A stretch of DNA of 64,000 bases, taken from positions 8,992,372-9,056,371 of the forward strand of contig OY978530.1 of assembly GCA_963854835.1 (NCBI GenBank), read 5' to 3'. Made by a program: the position numbers and the translations under genes. The notes below the pieces were generated by a model. That model was given only the letters and a program-made list of their open reading frames with translations, was not told where the DNA came from and did not search any database. This DNA comes from Megamerina dolium. Taxonomy: Eukaryota > Arthropoda > Insecta > Diptera > Megamerinidae. This document shows, in pieces, positions 11,661-23,850 of the stretch. The number at the start of each line of letters is the position of its first letter. The first letter of the stretch is position 1.

Positions 11661-11935
11661 AATTTAAAAAGTATAGTAAATTATAAATTCATAAGTCTTC
11701 AATTAGTATTAAAACGTAATAATGAAGAAACGTTAAAAGATTATTAAAAATATGAATAAAACGGATTGGAACTTCAAATGGATTAGAAAGAGTATAAAAT
11801 GGAAGAAAAGCCTAAAATTAAAACAATTCGATTTCTTTTTTAAAAATATAAAATATAAATACATATAAATTATAAAACATATGTAGATGTTGAAGCAGAG
11901 ATGAACATTGATGAATTCCAGGGAATGTTGAATGG
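11661..11935. other. AT-rich, nothing recognised
   Basis: Very AT-rich, with only low-complexity open frames. Confidence 0.4.
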
Positions 11936-12989
11936 GGTTCAACGTTGATTACTGATTTACAATCCAAATGTGGTTTATAACCGTCGATGGTTGACTCGAT
12001 TTGTGAAAATGCAGCAATTGTGTGAATTTAAAATCTAACTGATGCGCATGATGTTCAGATTCGAAGAATCTGACAAAAATATTGTGGGTGTGGTTCGGTC
12101 GAACATACTGGCCACATTGTTGCATTAAAATTTCTGTGACACTAATTTTGAGGGTACTGTATTAGACAAGATTGGGTTTGGATTGCCAGCTTTCAAATTT
12201 TTTATCGTTTACTAAACGATGCTTTTCGTTGCTGATTAAACATCAAGTTTTTTGGTAATGTCGTTGCTCTAGGTGTCAATTAAGCTTTCAACATCTATGA
12301 CGGGAGTTACGTCCTTGTTGTATGAGAAAATATTGAAAAGTTTGAAGAATTGCGGCCCAAGTTTGTGTTGTGTCTCATTCGATGTAGCAGAAAATGGTGC
12401 CGTTTTCACAAAAACGGCAAGAGAAATGGCTTTGGCATTCTACAAAAGTATGCGTAGTTGCCAAGCAGTTGACGCAAATATGGCATTTGTTTACAATGGA
12501 GATTTTCTCTTCTACTGTAAGTTTTGAGAATTTTCCACTTTGTCGCAAGGAGTGCATACCTTTACATAGAGCGCAGCATGCCTTCGTAACAGTAACGTTT
12601 AACGTGTTTTTGTTTTTGATTTTCATGATGGAAGTTTCACATTTTGAGTACTTCCGACTGTTATTTGCAGTATGATTCTCACAGCGCAGGTCATCAAAAG
12701 ACGAACAGGGACTTTTCGAAAATTGATACCGGCTTATTTTATTGCAGAATGATGAAATTCTACTACGAGATGTTGAGTTTATGGGAAAGGTAGTTGTCGT
12801 GATGGATGTGGTATGCTGTTTCTCGTTGGTAACAGCTTGTCGCTGAGAGTCAGACAATTGAGGAGAAACTTTAACTGATGCCACAGTTGGAGTTGCTGCG
12901 GTAACTGATTCATAACATAAGTAATGAGTGATGCGGAGCATGAGAACCAGCAAGAGCAGCTGTTGTAGTCGTGAGAGTTGGCAAAGCAA
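11936..12989 (-). pseudogene. BEL/Pao gag (zinc-binding end) and possible protease remnant
   Basis: The minus-strand frame at 12375-12989 (about 204 codons) ends in CALCKGMHSLRQSGKFSKL and then CHICVNCLATTHTFVEC and HFSCRFC. This is the spaced Cys/His array found at the end of BEL/Pao gag, which binds RNA during packaging. Downstream (11936-12370) the translation is broken but keeps short pieces compatible with the following gag-protease region; this second assignment is weak. The first half of the frame is Thr/Ser-rich with no known domain. It differs clearly from the gag at 17844-19559, so it is a separate family. Confidence 0.6.
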
Positions 12990-13344
12990 TTAGTACATAA
13001 TTGGTGCTTTCTGACTACATTGAAAAGTTCACTTACGGTTAATTTAATAAATTAGGGGCAACCACGGAGTGGATGCGGCTTTCTGCACAGCGGATAATTA
13101 TGCTTGGTAATTCTCTTTTAAAAATCCACCGGGATATAATTTTGACGTTTGAACGGATCGAATCGACCGTGTTGTTGATTCTGACGTTGGCTGGGTTGCT
13201 GTTTTTGTAACTGGCTGAGCTGCTGATTCTGCCGGTGTAAGAGATAAGCAGATTCGGAAAATCGATTTTTTTCTTTTTCATTTTCCAAGACAACGGGATT
13301 GCTACCGGGAACGTACTTTATGGACCTGGGATCGATGATTCAGT
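12990..13344. other. Unrecognised sequence
   Basis: An 84-codon minus-strand frame (13039-13293) of biased composition, with no recognisable motif. It may be upstream gag of the BEL/Pao remnant. Confidence 0.3.
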
Positions 13345-13925
13345 GTAAGTTACAAAAAAATTTTTTTTTTCACTTTTTGAGAAAAAAAAACTTCAAACGT
13401 GTTTTTCTGAAAACCAATTTTTCGAAGTCCGTGAACACGATCCTGCAAAATCTACTCGAAAGATTCTTTTCTAACTCGAAACATACTTTTTTGGTATAAA
13501 ATGCCTCCCCCTCCCGTTATTTATATTTTTCTATTTTCATATTAAGTTAGTTTATCACCGAAAAAATAGCGCAAAATTTAGCGCGAAATCGCGTTTTTTG
13601 CTTAAATAGGTCACGAACTGTTGAAAAATGAAAATGATAACTCAACAACGACGGGAGGGTGAGAATTAACTCATAATTTAAGTAAATTTAACAACATTTT
13701 GATTTCAGATAATTCTACGCCGAGTTATCGTGTTCACCGAACAACGTATTTTTCAAAAGACGTTTTGGGAAATGCTCTGCTTATTTTTCAATATTCAATT
13801 ACGAAAATTTAACTAAATATTCTCTAGATGATGCTTTATAATTAAAAAAAAAGTTTGAATAAATTTGCTTAAGCTGTATCTCCGTAAAAAATCAGAGAAA
13901 AAAAGTGTTTTTATTTCAAATTATC
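13345..13925. repeat. Long imperfect inverted repeat (foldback or MITE-like)
   Basis: The left arm (about 13345-13560) and right arm (about 13610-13925) are imperfect reverse complements. GTGAACACGAT at 13432-13442 pairs with ATCGTGTTCAC near 13728-13738. A CCTCCC-rich block near 13504 pairs with GGGAGG near 13653, and T/A-rich ends also pair. The centre near 13585 holds GCGCAAAATTTAGCGCG. No coding sequence. I see no clean target duplication. Confidence 0.45.
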
Positions 13926-14640
13926 CCTTACTCCCCCCTTAAGACATGTGTGAAAATATACAGACTTGGGTACATGTGTGTATGCCCGAAAGTCATCAAG
14001 TGCATAAAGTGAACAAACCCAATAAATTCGTCCACTATTGTGCAACGGCAATGTAAATGGGATTTAGTGCACTTATACCAATGATAATTATGATGCACAA
14101 TCCCTCAAACTGCACCAGTACGTGAAACAGGTGGAAGAAGTTATGATTGTAATTACGGTGTTGATTCCAGCAACAACAATTAAAGCTTTATACACCAGGA
14201 ACAGTCGTTGGAGACGAGTTTTTTTGTTGTTGTTGTTAATGTTTAAGTTTCTCTTTATTGTTGTGAATAAAAACTGTAATTTCAAATAAAACAAAAATAA
14301 AAATTTATATATCTTATTGTTAAGATTAACTTAGCCTAATTTAAGGTGAAAAATTAAGTTTTTTGGTCCTATATTTTTCTTTTGTGCTATCACACAAAAT
14401 TTTCAGGTTATACTTTCGTCGATAAACCACAGCTGTAAAGCCAATTAGTCAACTCAATGTACTAAATTTTCTAACAATGTTTAAGGAATTTAATTATTCA
14501 CTTTTATCCTTACTCTACCTTATATAAAGCTATACAATTCGCATGTACTTACAAATATATAAAGCTATACAAAATAGTTTGTACAGTATTATATCTTTCA
14601 AAATTCCTTTTTTTATTAGAAATTAATTTTTTTGAATGTA
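13926..14640. other. Unrecognised AT-rich sequence
   Basis: No coding frame beyond chance length and no repeat that I can match inside the window. Confidence 0.4.
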
Positions 14641-15187
14641 TTTACAATAAATTTAATTTAATATGGCTGTAATAAGCTAAAAAGTCATGACCATTATTTC
14701 CTGCGCACGTCGGAATTGATTGGTGAGAATAGCAAGGGATCGTGACAACAGTGGTATTTGTTTTATTGTCGGACCTCAGGATCATGGTAGGGTGGGTATA
14801 AACTGTGGCACCCATATCTAGCAACAGACTTGTACAACACACTACGCACTTAGCTATGAGAATCGTAACTTTTGTCTCTTGCATTATATTTCTTAATTTC
14901 TGTTTCTCTCTTCCTTCATTTCTGACTATCTTTTCTCTTAGCACGCGAATCTTATTTTGTTATTAATAAAAAAAGAATATATAAAAAACCAATTAGTGAG
15001 AGAGTATAAACACTCTCCCCAATTGTGGACGAGCCAGAGCAGTACAATTAACGCGTGCTTCCTCTTCCTCTTACTAAGAAATTTGTTAACGTTATATGCT
15101 ACAACTAAATGTTGTTTTTGGTAAATATTGTTTTAAAAACGAAGAAACGAGGTAAAAGTATTCTTTTTGTTTTGCTAAACGACATAT
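14641..15187. other. Flank downstream of BEL/Pao pol; possible LTR remnant
   Basis: A 100-codon frame (14642-14944, minus) has no known motif. On the minus strand, GTTTATACTCTCTC near 15002-15015 could be a TATA-type promoter of an LTR, but I found no matching second LTR. The integrase frame loses family similarity at about 15188. Confidence 0.3.
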
Positions 15188-17840
15188 GTGGTGCACCCCG
15201 GCGGGCAATAAATTGTTTCAGTACCAGCAAAAATGAATCAGTAGATAAAGAAGGAGCTATCTCTAAATGCACTGCACGAACGGTAAGGCATGTGAATAAT
15301 ACTCCCCATCGCTTTTCTCGGCGCCTACCAACAGTTGTTTCGAAAGGACCGAAGTAGTCGATACCAGTGTTTGTGAATGGGCGTGAAAACGCAGAGAATC
15401 TTTCAGGTGGTAATGCTGCCATTTCTGGAGGTTGTGGGAGTGCAGGGCGGTTGCAACACATTTGACATTTCTTAGCGGTAACTAGTGCTCTCAAGCCAGC
15501 AATACTATACCGTTGCCGCATTTCGTTTACCACGATCTCATTGTGATGATGATGAAATTTGCTATGAAAAAAATCTGCAATAAGATATGTTACCTGTTGA
15601 CGACGAGGTAGAATTATTGGGCGCCGAGTATCGTAATCAGCAATTCCCACTGCATCAATTCTTCCCTTTACTCTAAGTATTTCGAAACTGTCTAAATATG
15701 GCGAATATTTGTAAATTGCACTCTTACGGGATATTGGCTCGCTGAGCTGTAAGTTCTTATCTCTTATCTTTAAAACCTTAGCAGGTCGCTTACATCTCTG
15801 TCACAATATACGTAGAAATTTCATAACATACCTTTGAGTACCTCGCAGTTTTTCCCACTTACTAAAACGCATTGGATCAGGGCTGATGACTGCTAATGAT
15901 GAAAACGTAAGTTTGTCCACTTTTACATGACCAATCAAATCGTTCGCGTTATCTGTAGCGACGTTGAGGTTTGTTTTTGGCCACTGCTCCTCAGGCAAGT
16001 ACAAAAAGGTCGGTCCACTGAACCATCTGGACGCGTTATTAAATTCTACATGAGTGGACCATTTGGTGGCTTCATCTGCGACATTGTCTGAGGAAGAGAC
16101 CCATCTCCACTCTTGAACGTCAGAATCTTCAAGTATTTCACCTATGCGAACTGCTACAAACTGGTGAAATTTTCTTCCGTCAGACCTTATCCAATATAGT
16201 ATATTTTTGGAGTCTGACCAAAAGACGCGCCGATCCAAACGAATAGATAATTCGCTGATAACCAATTTTGCTAAACGTAATCCTAATATGGCAGCCATCA
16301 ATTCCAACCGTGGAATAGATATAGGCTTAAGGAGCAACTCGCGTTTTTGAGGCGACTAAACTGCAAGCATCTTTATTGTGTTGTATGGCGCGCAAATAAA
16401 CTGCAGCGGCGTAAGCGTCTTTACTTGCATCTACAAAAACATGTAATTCAATTCGCTCTGCTGAACTTACTGAGCTATAACAACGAGAGATTCGTATTTC
16501 CTGAAGAGAATGCAGACACCGAATCCATCGCCACCACTTTTCCAGTTCTTCTTGACGAATGGGCTCATCCCATGTCACGCCAGAATGCCATGCGAACAAA
16601 ACGCTTTTGGAATTTGAAATCCAATTTCGCATCTCGAATCCACCTTCAGCATGGATCTTTCGTACAGAAGCGGCAAGTTTAATCATATCGCATTCTCGCT
16701 TGGTGCTTTGTAACCAATCATCCACAAACGTATTATCTAAAATAGCCTTCACAGCTACAGGGTGCTCTTGCTGAAAACGAGCCTTTGTGGTATCGCCATT
16801 TCGCCACAGGAACTGTTGTGCAGCTTGGTCTTCTTTTCCAATGCGAACTTGGTGAAACATTTCACGTATGTCGCCTGACAATGCTATTGGCTGCTCGCGA
16901 AAACGTAATAGCACGCCCACTAGCGATCTAAGTAAATCAGGTCCTTTCATGAGAGCTGAATAAGAGCAATGTTATTTACCGCAGCTGCCGCATCCCATAC
17001 CAATCGTGTTTTATTTTTATTGGTAACAGTAAACATTGGAATATACCAGGCTTTGCCACCTACAGAGATTTCAGTTTCGTTCAATTTTCTGATATACCCC
17101 TTCTGCTCGTAATCATGGATGGTGCTAATCATGAATTTCTTTAAATCAGAATTGCTACACATTTTAGCCTCAAGGCATTGTAAGCGCCGTTGTGCCATCA
17201 GAAGGGAATCAGGTAGCTCTATTTGATCGTATTTCCATAGAAGTCGAGTTTCCCATCGTATCTCCAGAGGAAGGTATTTTGATGTAGCCGCCATTATGTG
17301 CAACGAGCGCTCGTCTTCCTTTGAAATGAGGGGTGCAGATTTGCGAATACCGACAGACTTTAATGAAAAGTGTGCCTTTGCCAATTCTTTCAAGCGCTTA
17401 TCACCATTGCAAGCGCAGATATGCATTATTAGTTGGGGTGACTCTTTCTTTCCACCGCCACGCCCATACACAGACCAGCCGAGTTTGCATCGAGCTGCAA
17501 CGAGTTCATCACTTTTACTTTGTCCAGTTTCTTCGGGAATAATAAGCATTAAATTGTCTAAGCCGATAAGAATACGAGCTCGTTCCGTAGTATATGGAGC
17601 TATTGGTAGATTTTGTAAATGTTCTCGAGCAGATATGGTAGCAATGTCTAATGATTGTACAGGAAGGTTAAGTTTAGTAATGGTACGCACCTTTTTCATA
17701 TAAAATTTCTTTGCGTGAGGCATCTGTGAAGAAATATGCAGCGCCACAGATTGAGAATTTGTTTCACTTTGTGTAATATCACCTGTCCATTGTAAACACA
17801 ACTCCTCCGTTGGACCAGCAATACCTAGCTGTGTTGCCAA
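15188..17840 (-). pseudogene. BEL/Pao pol (protease end, RT, RNase H, partial integrase)
   Basis: Frame 1 (16947-17840) holds the protease-RT linker with ARILIGLDNLMLI, KLGWSVYG and the start of RT with WYIPMFTV and RLVWDAAA. Frame 2 (16327-16950) has LLRFREQPIALSGDIREMFHQV and the catalytic TFVDDWL, but the stretch between RNGDTTK and ARFQQEHP is deleted. It then reaches the RNase H start LHVFVDASKDAYAAAVYLR. Frame 3 (15801-16337) has IPRLELMAAILGLRLA and VFWSDSKNILYWI. The integrase (15105-15650) has a His/His/Cys/Cys zinc region ending KKCQMCCNRPA and the first catalytic Asp in TGIDYFGPF. It ends after FIARRGAP, before the second Asp and the Glu, so it could not join DNA. Confidence 0.8.
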
Positions 17841-17843
17841 ACA

Positions 17844-19559
17844 TCACTCCATAAGTGTAAAAGCCGAACCTTCATCAATAAAGCCCATTGTGTTAACAGA
17901 TTTTCCATTGGCGTGAAGAGTTACACCAATATAGCGAAATACAGTGCCTTTATTTTGATTAGAATGAAATAGAACAGGATTTTGTACGCATTCACCATTA
18001 CCTTCTTTTGTTGTAAAGGTAACTGAGCGCTCATAATGTGGTGTGTGTAAAAGTGGGTGGTGCTCTCTCTGGCAGGCATCAACACCACATTGCCTTTTAG
18101 AACTACAACGACGAATAAAGTGTTTTTTGAAACAACGTATGCACAATTTGGCATCTCTAATAAATTTTCACCGCATATCTTTTTTCAATGCACGAAATTC
18201 TTCACATTCCGACAAGCAATGCTCTTTTAAACATTTCGGGCAACTGCTTTTCTCTCGCTCATTAACAGTTACGTCATGTACCATTATTCTCTCATGCTGC
18301 TTTTTTCGGCCGCTTTTTCTCTCTTCGCTTATATTGGCTGTTGTTGGTACAAAACTCAGTGGCGTAACTTGACCACTTTCATCACCATATCATTTAGAAG
18401 AATATGACCGTTTAAATAGTCTCCTAAATCAATCGCCTACATAGTTTCACGATAATTTTGAACCGCCAATTAAAAACTTATCAAAGTTTCCAATTTCTCC
18501 ATTTTTACATATGGCTACTGCCATATTGCCAATTGCATACGACACCGTACCAGGCATCATGAGCTTTCCGCGCACAGCTTTCCAAGCAGCACCCTTAAGG
18601 CATTTTTGCAGCCGAATCAAATTTTCTTGATCTGTAAATCCGCATCTTTCAGTAGACTGGGCATAATTTGTTATAAAGATTGATCAATCTTCGGAATTTC
18701 CAGAAAAAATAGGCAAATCTTTACTCATCACCTGACGCGCAGCAATATTAGAAGAAGAAAGCGTAATGTCTGTCATCAAATTTTGTCTATATGGAAAATT
18801 AGTGGCATTTAAACTATGTGAGAGATTTGTATTATGTGAAGGTGCCGGAGCTGTGAAATTAAAAGTGTTACTGCCTTGTACACCTTGAGCAGAACCCGTG
18901 GAATTGAATAGATATGCATGCTTCCCTTGTCGCATACGAGAAAACTTCGAAATATTTGGTACGTTAGTTGTATTGGGTCTACCACCAGAGAAAATACCAC
19001 TAAAATGAGGCGCAGCATGTGAAAAGATCGAAGTGCCTGGTACGCTATCTGAGGTGGTCACTCCACTAGACAAAAAAATACCACTAGCATGAGGTCCATA
19101 TTCGGTGACAATATTATGTGCTACATTTTCACTAGCGGAAGCATAAGTTGCTCCAAAATGATTAGGTATGTTTTGTTGTGATTGAGTAGCTGTAACATTG
19201 TTTTGCAGTCCAAGACTAGCAAATCCAGCATTTAAACTATCTGTAATTATCATATTACGAGTACTATTTGCACTAGGTGCCAATACACCATTAATTCCTG
19301 AAGTTGTTGTGGTAGGACGTACTACAACCTGTGGTCCATCTTCATCCACCTCATTAATGGATATGACATCGCGCGTTACACGTGCACGCTTTAGCCGCCT
19401 ACCTACATGCAGAATTCCAGATCGTGTACGTGGTGGTGAAATATCAGTTCTTAAGTCGTTACTTTCCTCATTATGAGAAATCGGCTGCCCAGTGGCCTGG
19501 CGTGGAGTAGATGCTACTGTGGGTGCATGTACTGCCGTAGAATGTGCAGCTGTTGGCAC
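17844..19559 (-). pseudogene. BEL/Pao gag with protease start
   Basis: The N-terminal part (18684-19559, 291 open codons) is Ser/Thr/Asn-rich with RTRSGILHVGRRLKR and ends DLPIFSGNSED, the lead-in to the conserved gag domain. That domain continues in another frame near 18420-18690, with LQKCLKGAAWKAVRG. The zinc-binding end (17844-18146) has LCIRCFKKHFIRRC and QCGVDACQREHHPLLH. The protease start GFIDEGSAFTLME follows, with DEGS in place of the usual DSGS-type active site. Gag would form the particle. Frame breaks near 18684 and 18146-18400 prevent one continuous protein. Confidence 0.75.
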
Positions 19560-20054
19560 GTGTGTCTCAGTTGGCGCGCGCCTGTTGAGGCGTATGTGCC
19601 GGTTGGTGCAGCCAATGTGATGGTACTACCCGAAAGAGACAATGGTGGTGCATCAGGAATACATGAAGCACATTAAACAATATGTTTAATGTTTTCCTTT
19701 ATAATGTTTCGGTACTAGCAACAATCATATAAACTGCGAAACCAATAAGGTGCAATAGCGATAGATGAGAATAAGAGAGGCTAGTTAATATGTACGTACA
19801 TAATACAATAAAATGCCTTTCTTTTTTGGGATAGAAATAATAATCACAACAACATAGTTTATTGTAATATTTTTCATGTGCCCAAGTAAACGATTGCATT
19901 GATTTGGGCAATACCAACAGCTACAATATCACTTGGAAAGATATTTTTTGTTTGTTTTCAAGTTATTATATGTAATATATATTGAAAAAAATCTTATGTA
20001 ATATAAAATTTATTTGTAAAATATATTTATTGGTTTCATCTTTAATGTTATTTC
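19560..20054. other. Flank upstream of BEL/Pao gag
   Basis: Probably leader and flanking sequence of the BEL/Pao copy. No LTR boundary could be fixed. AT-rich from 19680. Confidence 0.35.
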
Positions 20055-20480
20055 CTATATTATATATTTATTGAGAAAGTATTTCCACAAATAAATATGC
20101 ACATAAAATTGAGAGGAAAGTATTTCCTTGTACCTGTGGTAAGATTGTCTCTTACCAATGTTGCAAGCCAATCCGGCTCGAAGCACCAAAAAATGAGTAT
20201 GTGGAGAAGTGATTGCCGATGGGCCGCTTAATGGCAAGGCTTGGCTGATGAGGATGTTGCTGTTGTTACTGCTGCTGTTGTTGATGTTGCTCTTCGGTAC
20301 TGTTGACGTTGTTGTTAGCTGGCATATGTCGCTGCCGCCATAATTGCACACACTTTGGTTTTGCCTATATTAAATGTCACTTAATTTTCGTGTTAATTCA
20401 ATTATATTTTTGTTTTTAATTTAATTCCAGTTTTAAAATAGTTCACCATTTACGTTTGTTTTTAAGCTTTTTTTTTAATA
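20055..20480 (-). repeat. BEL/Pao-type 5' module, copy 2
   Basis: The minus-strand frame (20055-20351) contains an Asn/Ser-rich segment and QALPLSGPSAIT, matching QALPLSGPLAIT of the copy at 25613-26041. The downstream gag zinc region is missing, replaced by unrelated AT-rich sequence below 20190. Confidence 0.55.
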
Positions 20481-20851
20481 TGTTTTTATGTTTTTATTTA
20501 GAGTCAGGATTTTTAACGGAATACCGTAAGGTCAAAGTTGTGAAAAACAACAAAGTTCTATTGATCCGATTTAGTTCGTTCTACATTCTTTAGATAGATA
20601 ATTTCATATTTTTTTCATATTATACATTTAAAATAAATGTATAAAATGTTGAAGGAAATTGAATTACAAACGGATTTTTAATGAGCGTCGCCAGGGATAA
20701 ATTTCTTTTTGACAGCACCAAAGAACGCGCCACACATTTTTATATGTTACAAAGACGTGGAGCCCATGTCGTAAGATGAAAAAGATGTATAAAAAAATGT
20801 TAAATGAATGATTTTAAAATATCTATATATTATATTATTCTTTTTAACCAG
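20481..20851. other. Unrecognised sequence
   Basis: AT-rich, no supported feature. It may be the inside of the element ending at 20901. Confidence 0.35.
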
Positions 20852-20901
20852 TCCATCGGCCAAGGGGGATCTATCCCCCTGATACCCTGGCTACGCCACT
20901 G
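20852..20901 (-). repeat. Terminal repeat resembling a hAT-type DNA transposon end
   Basis: Read inward from 20901 on the minus strand, it starts CAGTGGCGTAGCCAGGGTAT, a typical hAT-like terminus, and includes the short palindrome AGGGGGATAGATCCCCCT. I could not find the opposite end or a matching 8-bp duplication, so only one end is supported. Confidence 0.4.
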
Positions 20902-21799
20902 ACCCAAATATATATCTATTCAAACCAATATTGATCACAATAGTAAAATACACAATCCATAACTTATTTCAAATAATTGTGAAATGCTAGAAGATTTAGT
21001 TATATGAGGTGTAATTGAGTGTAAAAATCTGACACAGCAGTTTCCCTCATACTTCGTAGTTCTGCTCTTACGTAAGCATACGAACAATCTTTAGACGTAC
21101 CATAATAACTAAAGTAACGTGAACTACTCATGCTTATTGAAAAGTTACTTTCGAACACAATAGCGTTGATTGATTGTGGATTGTGGGCTGGTAAATGGAT
21201 ATATTTTTATGTGGATAAATTCGGGTAAAACTGCAGTATTAGTGCAGTATTTGTGCCTTCCAATTTTAGTGCAAAAGTAGCAATTAATTAAAGTATGAAA
21301 CAAAATAAAGGAAAAACAAATCTAATGCCTCATCGTATCAGTTGTCGGGAGCTGGTAGGTAAAACCAGATAGGAATAAGTATAGCTAACCCCATTCTATT
21401 TCCAGCATACCATCGTTAAAGTTCCGAAATGACTAGAAACGCTTAGAGAATTAGACAGTTCCTCAAGGTTCAAAGGAGCAAACCTTCCTTCAGAACAAAT
21501 CAAATATACAAAATTTACCAAGTACCTATGTACTGTGCGTGTGTAACTTCAAAATACAGGTATATTTAAACACAAAAACATTTGTATTGTATTGATTTAC
21601 TCCATAAACATAAAAATATGATGATATTAACGTTTAATTAGAGACGTAACACAAGCAAATCAAAGGAAAGGTCTACAACACGATCAACAACACAGCAGCC
21701 TAAATAATATTAACAATAACAAAACCACCAGTCAAGCCACACCTCCAAAGCGGCCCACCGGCATTTCACTCTCATATAATCATTTTTGGGTTCATTGTC
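20902..21799. other. Unrecognised sequence
   Basis: No coding frame or repeat match I can support. Confidence 0.4.
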
Positions 21800-22085
21800 C
21801 AGGATCGAGTCACAACGATCGATAAGAACATAAGATGCCTTTCAAGATTGGTCCTATCAGATGTGGAAACTTCGTCAGCTACAATCGGAACGTGTAAGTC
21901 AGTGTGGATACTTCAGTTTTTAATGTACCAAGGAGCATTGGCAATCATTCGTAGGATTTTAAATTAGGTTATTTGGAGTTTTTCCACATTTCATGGTGAT
22001 GCAGCACCACAGAGTTGGATACCGTAAGTCCATTTAGATTTAGTGACAGCCTTATAAAGTAGTACTTTATAATCCAGTTTATTTA
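21800..22085 (-). pseudogene. Jockey-clade LINE, C-terminal RT fragment
   Basis: One minus-strand frame with three in-frame stops reads LLYKAVTKSKWTYGIQLCG, then FKILRMIANAPWYIKN, then SIHTDLHVPIV. These are the conserved blocks near the C-terminus of Jockey-type reverse transcriptases. It is too short to be an open frame of note and is clearly an old scrap. Confidence 0.7.
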
Positions 22086-22439
22086 AGTTTCTTTGTCTAT
22101 ATGAGATTACGATCGTGATGCATTCCGACATATTTTGTGTGTAAGGCCTAAGAGATCGGCTTGGAGCTGATTAATACAGGAAGACAAGAACTCCTGCATA
22201 GAGTGAAATTGATGTAAACACATTAGGACACATTGACAGTTATTAACGTGATAACTGCAGGAAAAGCCAAAAAAGCTAAGACTTTGGCTTTGGGCACTTA
22301 TAACACTCAATTTCGTTCCTTCAGTGTCATGGCAAAGGATCCTTGCCTTCATTGATAGAAACTATGAAGATGTAGCACTGATATTTGGGTGATGGAGAGT
22401 GGAGATGAGTCTCTTACTCTTGCACCGTTGTTTGTTTCA
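22086..22439. other. Unrecognised sequence
   Basis: No supported feature; possibly diverged LINE leader preceding the ORF1 scrap at 22440. Confidence 0.35.
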
Positions 22440-23850
22440 GAGATGCCGGATGGTACCAAAGCGGATCAAATGAATGTCATGCGAGAACCAACGGTCGACA
22501 GATCTCTTTAGATAAGTCATTGCATATGTTGGAGAGGTCTGGCCTAACGAACGGCTTTGAAGTCGTTTCTAAGGACCAGATTCTGAGTAGATCCAGGTCA
22601 CGCGCCTGGATTCCAGCAAAGCCGTCAAATCCTAAAGAGATTTTGGATCATATACGGCCCGCAAACCATTCCCTTCCCACAGACGATTGGTGGATAGGGA
22701 AATTGTGAGAGACCAGGGAGAACAGCTCAAGACAGATGGTTGTGATATGTCCTATGAGAAAGACGCAGGAAAATAAGGTCCAAAACTAGGGGATACGAAT
22801 ATGGTCTGGTGGAGCAGAACTGTGGTTAAATCCGCTGCTTCTTCTCTGAACAGACTACAAAGAAGTATATGCCTAGGCATCACTGGTGACACACAAAGGC
22901 CTTACTTAATTTGCTTCCATTGGATCTTCATATCCGGTAGGAGGCGATGAAAGCTGCGTTTAGACTCAAAACTTACGGAGTCTGGCATGACAGGGCTTAT
23001 ATGGAACACAGGCAAAGATACCACCAGCTATTGGAGCAGTGCCCACTGTTTGCAATGCCCGTGGAAGATCGTGTGGCCCATATAAGATTCTTACGTAGAT
23101 TGTATGTTATTTTGCCGGAACGAGATCAATGGTTAAGTCCAGAGACTCTACTACGGGGACTGACTCACATATTCTACACCGACGGTTTTACCAATACCAA
23201 GCACTTGTTCTCCACCGGAAGTATTGTGACTGTATTTCTAACAAAAGTCTATGCCATTCTAAACGTGCTCTACTGGATTATTGAAAGGAGATGGCATGGT
23301 AAGTGAATTGTCATTTGCAGTGAGAGTCAGGCATGATCCACAAGACTCGATGGACACTTGCAGGGCTGCCAAGAGCTTTGTGAATAAACCTGACAGAAGA
23401 CGAGCGAACTTTCTTCTACGATTAAGGAGGAAGGATCTCAGGATTCTGATTGGGGTCATTACAGGGCACAACACTTGTGGACAACATATGGAAACTCTAC
23501 GTGTCATCACCGATCTAACATGCCAGTCTTATTTAGAGGATATGAACACAACAGAGCACTTCCTCTGTCACTGTCCAGCCTTTGCACGAACAAGACTGAG
23601 ATTGTTTGGAGATGCTTTAAACCTGAACACAGTTTAGTCTCTCCGTCTATCCGATTTTCTTACATTCGTTAAGAGTACTGGGAAGTTTGAGGTAGAGTAG
23701 TATTCTCTACTCTATCCCTTCTTTCTGTTCTTCTTTTTATCTCCGCTTTCCTTCTATTTTCTTTTCCGTTTCTGGGTTTAGGTACAATGGTTGTTTCACT
23801 GAGTGCTCTGGTTCTTGTCCTGCCCACTTCTTTCACTTCACTTCACTTCA
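22440..23850 (+). pseudogene. LOA-type LINE fragment 4a (ORF1 scrap joined to ORF2 end)
   Basis: The plus strand first shows ORF1 pieces (22440-22708): PDGTKADQMNV, RSRSRAWIPA and PTDDWWIGKL. After a deletion near 22800 it jumps to the RT thumb: LNRLQRSICLGITGDTQR and EAMKAAFRLKTYG. The start of RNase H (FYTDG, near 23180) follows, then the ORF2 C-terminus at 23281-23637 with RILIGVITGHNTCGQHM and EHFLCHCPAFARTRLRLFG. A 3' untranslated region ends in a (CTTCA)n tail near 23828-23850. The endonuclease and RT core are absent. Another LINE fragment starts immediately after the tail. Confidence 0.7.

Larger units (their letters stand above)
15188..19559 (-). mobile_element. BEL/Pao LTR retrotransposon, truncated
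   Basis: Reading the minus strand, gag (19559 to about 17950) runs into protease, RT, RNase H and integrase (to about 15188) in the BEL/Pao order. The integrase stops inside its catalytic core, so the 3' end is missing. I could not recognise LTRs on either side. Frames are broken at several points. Confidence 0.75.

Noticed and set aside
18356..18370. CAGTGGCGTAAC resembling a hAT-type terminal repeat
   Set aside because: It lies inside readable BEL/Pao gag coding sequence and has no partner.
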